A DNA stretch of 64,000 nucleotides from Arcicella rosea (GTDB lineage Bacteria > Bacteroidota > Bacteroidia > Cytophagales > Spirosomataceae): the NCBI RefSeq assembly GCF_040543805.1, contig NZ_JBEUMS010000001.1, forward strand, positions 248,001-312,000, written 5' to 3'. Below the pieces are notes generated by a model. The model was given only the letters and a program-made list of their open reading frames with translations. It did no database searches and had not been told where the DNA came from. The position numbers and the translations under genes were made by a program. Every line of letters starts with the position of its first letter. The first letter of the stretch is position 1. Shown here in pieces: positions 16,552 to 25,229 of this stretch.

Positions 16552-17685
16552 ATGTTTTCTAAAAATTTCAAATTAGGCTTATTAGGTGGCGGACAATTAG
16601 GAAGAATGTTACTCCAAGCTGCTATCGATTTAGATATTCATGTAAAAGCGCTTGACCCAGACCCAGATGCGCCTTGTGCTAAAATTGCACCAGAATTTGT
16701 AGTGGGTTCTTTTCTTGATTATGATACTGTTTATCAATTCGGACAAGATTGTGAAGTAATTACTATCGAAATTGAAAACGTTAATTTAGAAGCTTTAAAG
16801 AAACTTCGTTCAGAAGGGAAAAAAGTATTTCCTCAACCAGAAGTATTAGAAATCATTCAAGATAAACGTATTCAAAAACAGTTTTACTTAGATAATAATC
16901 TTCCTACTTCTGATTTTATCTTGACCGATTCTGTAGAAGACATCAGTAAAAATCTTGATTTCTTACCTGCTTTCAACAAATTAGGAAAAGGTGGTTACGA
17001 TGGCAGAGGAGTACAAAAATTAAGCTCAGAAATTGATTTGCCTTTAGCTTTTACCGAACCAAGTTTACTAGAAAAAGCGATTGATTTCGATAAAGAAATT
17101 GCAGTAATCGTTGCTAGAAATGAACATGGAGAAATCAAAACCTTCCCGACGGTAGAATGTGTATTTCATCCTGTATATAATTTGGTTGAATATTTATTTG
17201 CACCAGCGGCTGTTAATGAAAGTATTCATGAAGAAGCCAAGCAAATTGCGATTGAAACAGCAGAGAAACTCGGTATCGTTGGACTTTTAGCAGTAGAAAT
17301 GTTCTTGACGAAAGAGGGCAAAATACTTATCAATGAAGTAGCACCACGCACACACAATAGTGGGCATCATACTATCAGAGCTAATCATACTTCACAATTC
17401 GAACAACATCTTAGAGCCGTTTTAGGTTTGCCGTTGGGTGATACTATAGCACATTCAAAAGCAGCAATGGTGAATTTATTGGGTGAAGATGGCTATAGTG
17501 GCGAAGCAAAATATGTTGGTATGGACGAAGCTTTGGCAATAGCAGGTGTTTATCCATTTTTATACGGTAAAAAAATTACCAAACCATTCCGCAAAATGGG
17601 ACATGTAACGGTAGTTGATGAAAACTTAGATTCACTAAAAGAGAAAGTAAACATCGTAAAAGAAAAGTTAAAAGTAATAGCTTAA
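16552..17685 (+). CDS. purK: 5-(carboxyamino)imidazole ribonucleotide synthase
   Basis: 377 residues, ATP-grasp fold. PurK uses ATP and bicarbonate to carboxylate AIR in purine synthesis. Conserved parts are KLGLLGGGQLGRMLLQAA at the N terminus, ALDPDPDAPC, ITIEIENVN, GKGGYDGRGVQKL (ATP lid), EKAIDFDKEIAVIVAR, VEMFLTKEGKILINEVAPR and HTIRANHTSQFEQHLRAV. Its product is used by PurE, encoded 1.3 kb downstream beyond an unrelated DUF2167 gene. A clear terminator ends this gene. Confidence 0.96.
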   Translation: MFSKNFKLGLLGGGQLGRMLLQAAIDLDIHVKALDPDPDAPCAKIAPEFVVGSFLDYDTVYQFGQDCEVITIEIENVNLEALKKLRSEGKKVFPQPEVLEIIQDKRIQKQFYLDNNLPTSDFILTDSVEDISKNLDFLPAFNKLGKGGYDGRGVQKLSSEIDLPLAFTEPSLLEKAIDFDKEIAVIVARNEHGEIKTFPTVECVFHPVYNLVEYLFAPAAVNESIHEEAKQIAIETAEKLGIVGLLAVEMFLTKEGKILINEVAPRTHNSGHHTIRANHTSQFEQHLRAVLGLPLGDTIAHSKAAMVNLLGEDGYSGEAKYVGMDEALAIAGVYPFLYGKKITKPFRKMGHVTVVDENLDSLKEKVNIVKEKLKVIA

Positions 17686-17740
17686 ATTTTAGAGAAGATA
17701 CTTTAATTTAACTGTTTGATATGATTCAAACTGTTTATAA

Positions 17741-17782
17741 AATCCCCAAAATCATCTTAGCGTTGATTTTGGGGATTTTTGC
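17741..17782 (+). terminator. Rho-independent terminator after purK
   Basis: A 14-bp perfect stem (AATCCCCAAAATCA / TGATTTTGGGGATT) with a 9-nt loop, then a T run. Confidence 0.9.
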
Positions 17783-17939
17783 ATTTCCACTGATAATAGA
17801 CTGATATTCATCTTAATTTCTTTGATTATCTGTAAAAATTCAATGCTCATTAGCTTCGACAAAAACCGTTTAATAAATTATTTTTTAGATTTCAATAATT
17901 AATTATATTTTTAAGTTTTACACATAAAACCAACCAAAC

Positions 17940-18920
17940 ATGAAAAAAACAGTAGCTCTACTCGTACTTATTCTCTCTTGTATTAATGTAGTTTCTGCAC
18001 AGAAAGAGAAAGACGAAGAATTAGCCATGAAGGCTCAAATTGCTTATTTAGATTCAGTTGACCATGCCATGAAATTTGAACATGGCACCATTGTTCTAAA
18101 AAACTCCATTGCCAAAATCAACATCCCAACAGGTTTCAAATTCTTAAATGCCGAACAAGCTAGTTTTGTAGTAACAGATATTTGGGGAAATCCACCACAA
18201 GAAGTACTTGGAATGATTTTGCCTGAAAATGCTAAAGTAACTGATGCGTCTAGCTATTTATTCATTATTCAATGGGACGAAATGGGCTTTGTAAAAGATG
18301 ACGATGCAGATGAAATTGATTATGATGACCTCCTCGCTGACATGCAAGAAGAAATAGAAACAGACAATGAAGAACGTAAAAAAGCAGGTTATGATAATAT
18401 AAAGCTTGTTGGTTGGGCTGCCAAACCATTTTATGACAAAGAACATAAAATATTACATTGGGCGAAAGAAATTAAATTTGGCGATAGTCCAGACAATACG
18501 CTTAATTATAATGTTAGAATTTTAGGGAGAAAAGGTGTTTTAATATTAAATGCTGTAGCGGGAATGAATCAACTCCCGACGGTCAATAAAGACATTAGTA
18601 AAGTTTTAAATATTGTAGAATTTACTGATGGCAATAAATACAAAGACTTCGACCCAAGTGTAGATGTTGTAGCCGCTGTAGGTATTGGTGGTTTAGTAGC
18701 TGGAAAAGTATTAGCGAAATTAGGCTTTTTAGGACTTTTAGCTAAGTTTTTTGCGCCCTTGCTCAAGTTTGGGAAATTGGGTATTGTAGCAATTGGTGCA
18801 GGTGCTTCAGCTATCTGGCGTTTTATCACTGGTAAACGCAAAGAAGATGAACCAACAGCAACTCTTCTTGATGAAACACCAACGGAGCCATCAACAGACG
18901 AACCTTCTGAAAATGTTTAG
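17940..18920 (+). CDS. DUF2167 domain-containing exported membrane protein
   Basis: 326 residues. A signal peptide (1-20, ending VSAQ) is followed by the DUF2167 domain (about 45-290): IAKINIPTGFKFLNAEQASF (20 residues), VTDIWGNPP, GMILPENA, IQWDEMGFVKDDDADEIDYD and VGWAAKPFYDKEHKILHWAKE-like sequence. A glycine-rich hydrophobic region near 230-290 probably spans the membrane, and the tail is acidic. The family is widespread in Bacteroidota and Proteobacteria with no assigned function. It has terminators before and after, so it is probably its own unit between purK and purE. Confidence 0.85.
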   Translation: MKKTVALLVLILSCINVVSAQKEKDEELAMKAQIAYLDSVDHAMKFEHGTIVLKNSIAKINIPTGFKFLNAEQASFVVTDIWGNPPQEVLGMILPENAKVTDASSYLFIIQWDEMGFVKDDDADEIDYDDLLADMQEEIETDNEERKKAGYDNIKLVGWAAKPFYDKEHKILHWAKEIKFGDSPDNTLNYNVRILGRKGVLILNAVAGMNQLPTVNKDISKVLNIVEFTDGNKYKDFDPSVDVVAAVGIGGLVAGKVLAKLGFLGLLAKFFAPLLKFGKLGIVAIGAGASAIWRFITGKRKEDEPTATLLDETPTEPSTDEPSENV

Positions 18921-18943
18921 TATATAAGCTTATTATATGTTTT

Positions 18944-18979
18944 AAAAGCCTCTAGTCAATTTGAAATAGAGGCTTTTTC
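18944..18979 (+). terminator. Rho-independent terminator after the DUF2167 gene
   Basis: A 10-bp perfect stem (AAAAGCCTCT / AGAGGCTTTT) with a 14-nt loop and a T run. Confidence 0.82.
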
Positions 18980-18991
18980 GATTTTTAGCCC

Positions 18992-18999
18992 TAAATTTG
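18992..18999 (+). promoter_or_regulatory. Bacteroidota -7 element before purE
   Basis: TAAATTTG matches TAnnTTTG, 35 nt before the purE ATG and just after the DUF2167 terminator. Confidence 0.4.
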
Positions 19000-19034
19000 T
19001 ATTCATTTAACGCAATTTAATTAGTTAGTAGATA

Positions 19035-19520
19035 ATGGTAGGAATCATCATGGGCAGTATTTCAGACATCAAAGTCATGCAAGAAGCTGCCGACGTTTGT
19101 AAACAATTTGGCGTAGCGTATGAAATAGACATCGTGTCGGCTCATAGAACACCTTTGAAAATGGTTGAATATGCAACATCTGCTCGTGAAAGAGGTGTAA
19201 AAGTAATTATTGCTGGTGCAGGCGGAGCAGCACATTTACCGGGTATGGTTGCTTCTATCACAACACTTCCAGTAATTGGAGTACCTGTAAAATCTTCTAA
19301 CTCGATTGATGGATGGGATTCAGTACTTTCAATTTTACAAATGCCTTCAGGCGTGCCAGTAGCCACAGTTGCATTGAATGGTGCTAAAAATGCGGGAATA
19401 TTGGCAATTCAAATGTTGGGTATTGAAAATCAGGAAATTGCTACTAAATTGCAAAACTATAAAGTAGAACTTAGCGAAAAAGTTACAGAAATGGTTACCG
19501 AATTGAAAGGAAATAAATAA
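19035..19520 (+). CDS. purE: 5-(carboxyamino)imidazole ribonucleotide mutase
   Basis: 161 residues, the class I PurE length. It moves the carboxylate of N5-CAIR to give CAIR in purine synthesis. Visible motifs are GIIMGSISDIKVMQEAA (substrate phosphate loop), EIDIVSAHRTP (catalytic His), IIAGAGGAAHLPGMVAS, PVIGVPV and SILQMPSGVPVATVA. The ATG at 19035 gives the usual short N terminus. It acts directly after PurK. Confidence 0.96.
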   Translation: MVGIIMGSISDIKVMQEAADVCKQFGVAYEIDIVSAHRTPLKMVEYATSARERGVKVIIAGAGGAAHLPGMVASITTLPVIGVPVKSSNSIDGWDSVLSILQMPSGVPVATVALNGAKNAGILAIQMLGIENQEIATKLQNYKVELSEKVTEMVTELKGNK

Positions 19521-19598
19521 TAGTTTTTGAGATTTTTATAATTTTAATCATCGAAAATTGTTTTCTTTCTAAACAAACCTCACCAATCCTTACGAAAT

Positions 19599-20297
19599 AT
19601 GGAAGACTATCGTAATCCTCGCCCAGCAGAAGAAAATTCAAACATTCCCATGATTACCCTTTTGGTATTAGTGGCATTGGTAATTGCTTTGCTTTATGTT
19701 GGTTGGCAGTCGATGAGTGATGATACCACCAAAACTGAAGTTGTTCTAAGTACTCCACCCAAATCGGATGCGATGAAAGGGCAAGAAGATGCTGATCTCG
19801 TAACTGCCCCAACAACTGAAATGCCAGAAGAAGGTGCAGAAAAAGAAGATAAAGAAGCATCAACAACAGTTGATGAAGCAGAAAAGCAAGACAAAAAAGC
19901 TCAAGAAGAAAAAGTAGCAGAGAAGAAAAAAGAAGAAACCAAAAAGGTTGAAGAAGTAGCCAAAACTGAAAAGAAAACTACGGAAGCACCTTTAAAGGGA
20001 ACAACCTTCGTACATACAGTACAAGCTGGAGAAACTTTTTATGGTATTGCGAATCGTTATCATATCAGTAAAGCTGCCTTACAAACACTTAATCCTGATG
20101 TAAAACCTGAAGGTATTAAAGTTGGCATTACTAAATTGAATGTAAAAGTAAAAGCGATTCATACAGTAGGTCCTGGTGATATTTTAAGAGTAGTTGCTCA
20201 GAAATATGGTGTTAGCAAACAGTCAATCATGGACGCTAATAAAAAGACCAAAGACATTACTGAAAGAGGCGAAAAATTGATTATTCCATTACCTTAA
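19599..20297 (+). CDS. Membrane-anchored protein with two LysM domains
   Basis: 232 residues. A short cytoplasmic start is followed by one membrane helix (about 18-38) and a long Lys/Glu-rich, low-complexity linker (about 45-130). Two LysM domains follow at about 136-180 (VQAGETFYGIANRYHISKAA, 20 residues) and 186-231 (VGPGDILRVVAQKYGVSKQS, 20 residues). It is predicted to bind peptidoglycan from the inner membrane. No enzyme domain is present, so it may anchor or space other envelope components. It lies 78 nt after purE with no obvious terminator between them. Confidence 0.87.
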   Translation: MEDYRNPRPAEENSNIPMITLLVLVALVIALLYVGWQSMSDDTTKTEVVLSTPPKSDAMKGQEDADLVTAPTTEMPEEGAEKEDKEASTTVDEAEKQDKKAQEEKVAEKKKEETKKVEEVAKTEKKTTEAPLKGTTFVHTVQAGETFYGIANRYHISKAALQTLNPDVKPEGIKVGITKLNVKVKAIHTVGPGDILRVVAQKYGVSKQSIMDANKKTKDITERGEKLIIPLP

Positions 20298-20385
20298 AAT
20301 AGAAAAGCAAAAGCAAGAATCATCCCGATTTTTTTCTTAAAACTAGTTCTATAGGTTTTTAGAGATTTTGTATTTATACTCGTCC

Positions 20386-20479
20386 TTACTTTTTGTCTTG
20401 ATACAAAAAGTAACCGCAGCGGCGGCCGCAAAAAAAATCAAGAATTCCTAAACTCGCTCCGCTCAAACAGTAGGAATTC
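20386..20479. repeat. Composite intergenic repeat with two dyads and a GC-rich island
   Basis: An 11-bp perfect inverted repeat (TTACTTTTTGT / ACAAAAAGTAA, 6-nt loop, 20386-20413) is followed at once by the GC-rich CCGCAGCGGCGGCCGC, then by a second, 9-bp inverted repeat (GAATTCCTA 20442-20450 / TAGGAATTC 20471-20479). No coding frame fits. It resembles a non-coding extragenic repeat element, interrupted by or carrying the GC-rich piece seen also at 5942 and 22258. Confidence 0.6.
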
Positions 20480-20496
20480 ATTGCTCATCAATCATA

Positions 20497-20532
20497 AAAA
20501 AGCGGTCGAAAAACTAATTTCGACCGCTTTTT
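20497..20532. terminator. Bidirectional terminator between the LysM gene and gpmI
   Basis: A 15-bp perfect stem (core AGCGGTCGAAA / TTTCGACCGCT) with a 6-nt loop, A-run before and T-run after, usable on both strands. Confidence 0.85.
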
Positions 20533-20580
20533 ATTGTTTTGATAACTCATGTTTTATTTGTTCACTCACAACTCTACACT

Positions 20581-22101
20581 CTAAACTAAGCTTAGACCAG
20601 TCATAATTGCTGGCTTTTCAACACCCATCAAATCTAAAATTGTTGGAGCAATATCACCTAATTTACCATTTTTGATTGCTTTTTTATCTTTATCAATCAA
20701 AATACATGGAACAAGGTTTAAGCTATGTTGCGTATTTGGTGAACCATCGTCATTAATCATATAATCAGCATTTCCGTGGTCAGCTAATACGATTACAGAA
20801 TAACCATGTTCAACACCTGCATTCACAACAGCTTCTAAAGATTGATCTACTGCTTCACAAGCTTCAACTACCGCTTGGAAATCGCCAGTATGACCAACCA
20901 TATCAGGATTAGCAAAGTTCAAACAAACGAAATCAGCTTTTTCATCTACCAAAGCAGGTACTAAACTATCACGTACTTCATACACAGACATTTCTGGTTG
21001 TAAATCGTAAGTAGCTACTTTCGGTGAATTACAAAGAATACGACTTTCGCCTTCAAATTCTTCGTTACGTCCACCCGAGAAGAAGAAAGTAACGTGTGGA
21101 TATTTCTCAGTTTCTGCAATTCTGATTTGTTTTTTACCAGCTTCAGATAATACTTCACCTAAAGTAGCAGGCAAGTTACTGTCATCAAAAATTACATTTA
21201 CTCCAACAAAAGACTTATTGTAATTCGTTAAAGTATAGTACTGAATATCCAATTTCTTCATACCATTTTCAGGGAAATCTTGTTGCGTTAACGCTTTTGT
21301 GATTTCCTGCGGACGGTCTGTCCGATAATTGAAACATAATACTACATCGCCTTCTGCAATCGTAGCAACTGGTACTCCATTTTTTGTTACTAAAAGTGGG
21401 TCGATAAACTCATCTGTCACACCCGCTTCATAAGATGCCGCAATTGAAGCCAAAACATCTTCTGTTTCAGTTCCGATTCCTTTCACCATTACATCGTAAG
21501 CTTTTTGGATACGTTCCCAACGGTTATCTCTGTCCATTGCATAATAACGACCCGTTACGCTGGCAATTTTACCCACAGAAGTAGCTAAGAAAGAAGATAA
21601 ATCTTCGATATATCCTTTGCCTGATTTAGGGTCAGTATCACGTCCATCTGTAAAAGCATGAATATATACTTTATCTAAACCATTATCTTTCAAAACATTA
21701 CACAATGCTTTTACGTGATTGATATGTGCATGTACACCACCATCAGAAACTAAACCCATCAAATGGAAAGGCTTATTATTATCTTTAGCATACTTAATCG
21801 CTTTCACTAAAACTGGTTCATGGCGAAGAGTATCTTGTTCAATCGCATCATTCAAACGTACCAAACTTTGTTTTACAGTACGACCAGCCCCTAAATTCAT
21901 GTGCCCAACTTCTGAATTACCAAATTGTCCTTCTGGTAAACCTACTTCAGGACCAAATGTAACCAAGGTACTGTTTGGATTATTCGCCAAAATAGAATCA
22001 TAAAATGGCGTTTTGGCTGCAATGATTGCCGAACGGTCTTCATAACCCTTCTGAGCTATTCCCCAACCGTCAAGGATAATTAAAATTACTTTTTTGTCCA
22101 C
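20581..22101 (-). CDS. gpmI: 2,3-bisphosphoglycerate-independent phosphoglycerate mutase
   Basis: 506 residues if it starts at the GTG at 22101. An ATG at 22200 is in frame, but the extra 33 residues are unlike the family and their DNA looks like intergenic repeat (AAGCTCATTGCTCAAAGC). The enzyme interconverts 3- and 2-phosphoglycerate using two Mn2+ ions and a phosphoserine. Motifs: VILIILDGWG (D11), GNSEVGHMNLGAGR with the nucleophile S63, HIHAFTDGRDTDP-like sequence (seen as YIHAFTDGRDTDP), FNYRTDRPQEI, FFFSGGRNEEF and VLADHGNAD. Enolase, which uses its product, is encoded on the same strand 1.9 kb upstream. Confidence 0.95.
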   Translation of the reverse strand: MDKKVILIILDGWGIAQKGYEDRSAIIAAKTPFYDSILANNPNSTLVTFGPEVGLPEGQFGNSEVGHMNLGAGRTVKQSLVRLNDAIEQDTLRHEPVLVKAIKYAKDNNKPFHLMGLVSDGGVHAHINHVKALCNVLKDNGLDKVYIHAFTDGRDTDPKSGKGYIEDLSSFLATSVGKIASVTGRYYAMDRDNRWERIQKAYDVMVKGIGTETEDVLASIAASYEAGVTDEFIDPLLVTKNGVPVATIAEGDVVLCFNYRTDRPQEITKALTQQDFPENGMKKLDIQYYTLTNYNKSFVGVNVIFDDSNLPATLGEVLSEAGKKQIRIAETEKYPHVTFFFSGGRNEEFEGESRILCNSPKVATYDLQPEMSVYEVRDSLVPALVDEKADFVCLNFANPDMVGHTGDFQAVVEACEAVDQSLEAVVNAGVEHGYSVIVLADHGNADYMINDDGSPNTQHSLNLVPCILIDKDKKAIKNGKLGDIAPTILDLMGVEKPAIMTGLSLV

Positions 22102-22257
22102 GTGTATTGCTTGATTTGTTTTATTAGCGTTAGAAATTAGCTGTAAGCTTTGAGCAATGAGCTTTGAGTTTTTTATAATTTTTAAAATTCGATTAATCAA
22201 GTAACATACTGCAAATCAGAATCTTGAAACTTATCTTCAAACTATTCACAACTCATC

Positions 22258-22277
22258 ACCGCTGCGGCGGACCGCTC
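22258..22277. repeat. Short GC-rich island (GCGGCG core), copy 3
   Basis: GCGGCGG is bracketed by ACCGCT on both sides (22258-22263 and 22271-22276). The island sits inside a stretch of the ATTCACAACTCATCA type that also occurs at 40613-40643 without the GC-rich piece. The rest of the 22102-22295 spacer is non-coding AT-rich repeat-like DNA. Confidence 0.5.
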
Positions 22278-22295
22278 ACAATTCACCATTATCAA

Positions 22296-22898
22296 TTAAT
22301 GTTCTTTTCCGAAAGTTTTCTCTCCTGCTTCAATCGATACCGCTAAGTGATTTTCTTTGGGTGGAATCGGGCAAGAATATCCATTACTGAAAGCACAATA
22401 AGGGTTGTATGCTTTATTAAAGTCTAAAATTACGCTATCATTTTGAATATCGGTAGTTTCAAGCTCTAAATATCGTCCGCCGCCATAAGTATCTTTGCCA
22501 TTTGTAGCATCTTTGAATGGAATGAATAAGTAATTTTTGTACTTCGGTATCGACATCAAATCCATACTTCTATAAACATTCAACTCAACATTTTGCCCTT
22601 GCAACTGAAAAGAGAGTACTCCATATTTATAGTATTCTTTCTTTTTGCCAGACGATGTCATCATTTTAAATGGACTAACATTATCTGACTTTTTAAAAGT
22701 ACAATTTACTTTGAAGCTTTCATCAGGTTCATAAAAGCGAAGAAATGCCAAATCCTCCTTTTTTAAAGGGCTATTACTACCACTTTCCAAAAACTCATTT
22801 TTATAATGTTCTCGATGTTTTAAAATACTTTCTTGATAAGATTGCGCTGAAATCTCACTCGAAATTAATGTCAGTAATATTAAGATTAATCTTTTCAT
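22296..22898 (-). CDS. DUF1684 domain-containing exported protein
   Basis: 200 residues. A signal peptide (about 1-18, ending ISAQ) is followed by a DUF1684 domain: HREHYKNEF, LAFLRFYEPDESFKV, the segment FIPFKDATNGKDTYGGGRYL (20 residues), VILDFNKAYNPYCAFSNGYS (20 residues) and CPIPPKENHLAVSIEAGE. The conserved GGRY, NPYC and CP.PP.EN parts are family hallmarks, but the function is not established. It starts directly after the stop codon of the phosphatase gene (22899), implying cotranscription. Confidence 0.88.
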   Translation of the reverse strand: MKRLILILLTLISSEISAQSYQESILKHREHYKNEFLESGSNSPLKKEDLAFLRFYEPDESFKVNCTFKKSDNVSPFKMMTSSGKKKEYYKYGVLSFQLQGQNVELNVYRSMDLMSIPKYKNYLFIPFKDATNGKDTYGGGRYLELETTDIQNDSVILDFNKAYNPYCAFSNGYSCPIPPKENHLAVSIEAGEKTFGKEH

Positions 22899-23396
22899 CT
22901 ACAAATGATGTTTATCAATTAAGAAATCTAAAAAAGTATCCGCACAACGATTCACAATTTGATAAACTTCTTCAAAATTATCAGAATTTCCATAGTATGG
23001 ATCAGGCACTTCCATTACTTTATTTTGAAGTACATTGTCAAATTTTCTGTACAAAAAGCAATTTTCTTCTGCTTGTTTAATGCCGATAGAACGTGCGCTG
23101 ATGGTTTGAATATTTTCCATATTATAATTGTCCATCGCTACAATGTAGTCAAAAACAGAAAAATCTTCTCCAGAAAGCTTTCTACAATGATGAGTAAGTT
23201 CTAGCCCATGCAATTCTGCATTTTTACGAGTACGTGGGTCGGGTAAATCTCCGATATGATAAGCATGAGTAGCGGCAGAATCACACTGAATGACACGCTG
23301 TAAACCACGGGCTTTCACAGCTCTTCTAAAAGTTTCCTCCGCAATAGGCGAACGACAAATATTACCAGTACAAACAAATAAGATTTTTAACATCAT
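22899..23396 (-). CDS. Low molecular weight protein-tyrosine-phosphatase
   Basis: 165 residues, slightly longer than the usual 150-160. The P-loop FVCTGNICRSP (C-x5-R-S) with its nucleophilic cysteine is near residue 9, and the general-acid loop VPDPYYG is near residue 132. The family removes phosphate from tyrosine or from small phosphoesters in the cytoplasm. Two adjacent ATG codons are possible starts. It abuts the DUF1684 gene, so a shared operon is likely. Arsenate reductases share this fold, but the DPYYG loop favours the phosphatase. Confidence 0.93.
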   Translation of the reverse strand: MMLKILFVCTGNICRSPIAEETFRRAVKARGLQRVIQCDSAATHAYHIGDLPDPRTRKNAELHGLELTHHCRKLSGEDFSVFDYIVAMDNYNMENIQTISARSIGIKQAEENCFLYRKFDNVLQNKVMEVPDPYYGNSDNFEEVYQIVNRCADTFLDFLIDKHHL

Positions 23397-23530
23397 TTTT
23401 TTAACGATAACAATTCAGAGATTCATCCAAACTAAGAATTGTGTAAAATAAAGCTAGATTACAAATTTCACAAAAAAACCTGTAAAACGGCTTAGTAATA
23501 CAGGCTCATTTGCATTTATTTTGAAAAGAT

Positions 23531-23839
23531 TTACTTCTCTAATGGCAGATTGTCTTCATCGACAATCACAAAAATCTCTTCATTGGGCTTTTTCATCAGA
23601 TATTTTTCACGAGCAAACTTTTCAATCAAACTCGGACTTCCCATTACTTCTATTTTTTCTTTTTCTACTTCCTTTAATTTCTCAGCGTAATAAGCCGTTT
23701 CATCTTCTAATCTGCTTAATTCACGATACATTTTAATCTGAGTAAATACATTATTGTCATCAAAACAAAACATCCAAACTACCAACACTGATAGTGTAAG
23801 TGTATAAAATCTATATTTTACTAAGAGTAATTTTTTCAT
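23531..23839 (-). CDS. FtsB/DivIC-like septum formation initiator
   Basis: 102 residues. A short cytoplasmic N terminus, one membrane helix (about 11-27) and a periplasmic coiled coil (ELSRLEDETAYYAEKLKEVE, 20 residues) are followed by the family signature SLIEKFAREKYLMKKPNEE. FtsB/DivIC pairs with FtsL at the division site; an FtsL-like protein is encoded at 48673. It lies 112 nt after eno, with a terminator between, and a TATATTTG -7-like element is found upstream at 23870-23877. Confidence 0.88.
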   Translation of the reverse strand: MKKLLLVKYRFYTLTLSVLVVWMFCFDDNNVFTQIKMYRELSRLEDETAYYAEKLKEVEKEKIEVMGSPSLIEKFAREKYLMKKPNEEIFVIVDEDNLPLEK

Positions 23840-23869
23840 AGCAATGGCAAGTGTTGCTTTTTAGATATA

Positions 23870-23877
23870 CAAATATA
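23870..23877 (-). promoter_or_regulatory. Bacteroidota -7 element before the FtsB/DivIC-like gene
   Basis: The minus strand reads TATATTTG, matching TAnnTTTG, 30 nt before the start codon. No upstream TTG box was found at 17-23 nt. Confidence 0.35.
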
Positions 23878-23898
23878 AGGTATTTCAGCCCTAAAAAA

Positions 23899-23933
23899 TA
23901 AAAGAGCCTTGCAAAAACTCTGCAAGGCTCTTT
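23899..23933 (-). terminator. Rho-independent terminator after eno
   Basis: A 14-bp perfect stem (AAAAGAGCCTTGCA / TGCAAGGCTCTTTT) with a 7-nt loop lies 18 nt after the enolase stop codon, with a T-rich end on the minus strand. Confidence 0.85.
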
Positions 23934-23951
23934 TAAATCTGTTATTTCCAA

Positions 23952-25229
23952 TTAGAAATTTAATCCTGGGAAGTAAGCGTTTGCGCCTAATTCTTCTTCG
24001 ATACGAAGTAATTGGTTGTATTTAGCCATACGGTCTGAACGAGAAGCCGAACCAGTTTTGATTTGACCTGTGTTCAATGCTACTGCTAAGTCAGCAATTG
24101 TAGCATCTTCAGTTTCACCTGAACGGTGAGACATGATGTTTTTGTATGAATTACGTTTCGCTAAGTTAATAGTGTCGATAGTTTCAGTTAAAGAACCAAT
24201 TTGGTTTACTTTTACTAATACAGCGTTAGCAACACCTTGTTCGATACCCATTTGTAAACGTTTTACGTTTGTTACAAATAAATCGTCACCTACTAATTGA
24301 ACTTTGCTACCAATCAATTTAGTTTGCTCTGCCCAACCAGCCCAGTCATCTTCAGCCATACCATCTTCGATAGAGATGATTGGATATTTATCAGCCCAAG
24401 TTTTCCAGTAAGCAGCCATTTCCATGTTGTTCAATTGCTTGCCATCTGATTTCTTGAATGTATAAAGACCAGTTTCTTCGTTATAGAATTCAGAAGCAGC
24501 AGCATCCATTGCGATGAAAATTTCTTCACCTGGTTTGTAACCTGCTTTTTCGATTGATTGTAAAACGATTTCGATTGCCTCTTCGTTAGATTTGATGTTT
24601 GGTGCAAAACCACCTTCATCACCTACGTTAGTTGAATATCCTTTAGATTTCAATACACCTTTCAAAGCATGGAAAACCTCAGTACCCATACGCAAAGCGT
24701 GTGAGAATGACTCAGCTTTAGCTGGCATTACCATGAATTCTTGGAAGTCGATTGAGTTATCAGCATGAGAACCACCGTTCAAGATATTCATCATTGGTAC
24801 TGGCAAAGTGTTAGCATTAACACCACCAATATAACGATATAAAGACAAACCAGACTCTTGAGCTGCCGCTTTAGCTACTGCTAAAGAAACACCTAAGATA
24901 GCGTTTGCTCCTAAATTACCTTTGTTAGGCGTTCCGTCTAATTCAATCATCAAACGGTCAATCATATTTTGCTCAGAAACTTCTAAGCCCCACAATTCTT
25001 GAGCAATAGCAGTATTTACGTTTTCAACGGCTTTTAAAACACCTTTACCCACGTAAACGCTTTTATCCTCATCACGTAATTCAACGGCCTCGTGAATACC
25101 TGTTGAAGCTCCAGAAGGCACAGCGGCACGTCCAAAAGCACCATCTTCGGTACGGATATCTACTTCGATTGTTGGATTTCCACGAGAATCCAAAATTTGT
25201 CTTGCGTGTACATGTTGAATTGCACTCAT
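23952..25229 (-). CDS. eno: Enolase
   Basis: 425 residues, the usual length. It dehydrates 2-phosphoglycerate to phosphoenolpyruvate. Motifs are present throughout: ARQILDSRGNPTIEVDI at the N terminus, AAVPSGASTGIHEAVELRD (Mg2+ loop), MMNILNGGSHADNSIDFQEF (20 residues), NVGDEGGFAP (catalytic Glu), ISIEDGMAEDDW and LVGDDLFVTN (metal Asp/Glu), KVNQIGSLTETI (catalytic Lys) and SHRSGETEDATIADLAVAL. The upstream spacer (25230-25455) holds no gene. Confidence 0.98.
   Translation of the reverse strand: MSAIQHVHARQILDSRGNPTIEVDIRTEDGAFGRAAVPSGASTGIHEAVELRDEDKSVYVGKGVLKAVENVNTAIAQELWGLEVSEQNMIDRLMIELDGTPNKGNLGANAILGVSLAVAKAAAQESGLSLYRYIGGVNANTLPVPMMNILNGGSHADNSIDFQEFMVMPAKAESFSHALRMGTEVFHALKGVLKSKGYSTNVGDEGGFAPNIKSNEEAIEIVLQSIEKAGYKPGEEIFIAMDAAASEFYNEETGLYTFKKSDGKQLNNMEMAAYWKTWADKYPIISIEDGMAEDDWAGWAEQTKLIGSKVQLVGDDLFVTNVKRLQMGIEQGVANAVLVKVNQIGSLTETIDTINLAKRNSYKNIMSHRSGETEDATIADLAVALNTGQIKTGSASRSDRMAKYNQLLRIEEELGANAYFPGLNF

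Noticed and set aside
22102..22200. N-terminal extension of gpmI from an ATG at 22200
   Set aside because: The added residues do not match the enzyme family and the DNA resembles intergenic repeat; the GTG at 22101 gives the normal length.
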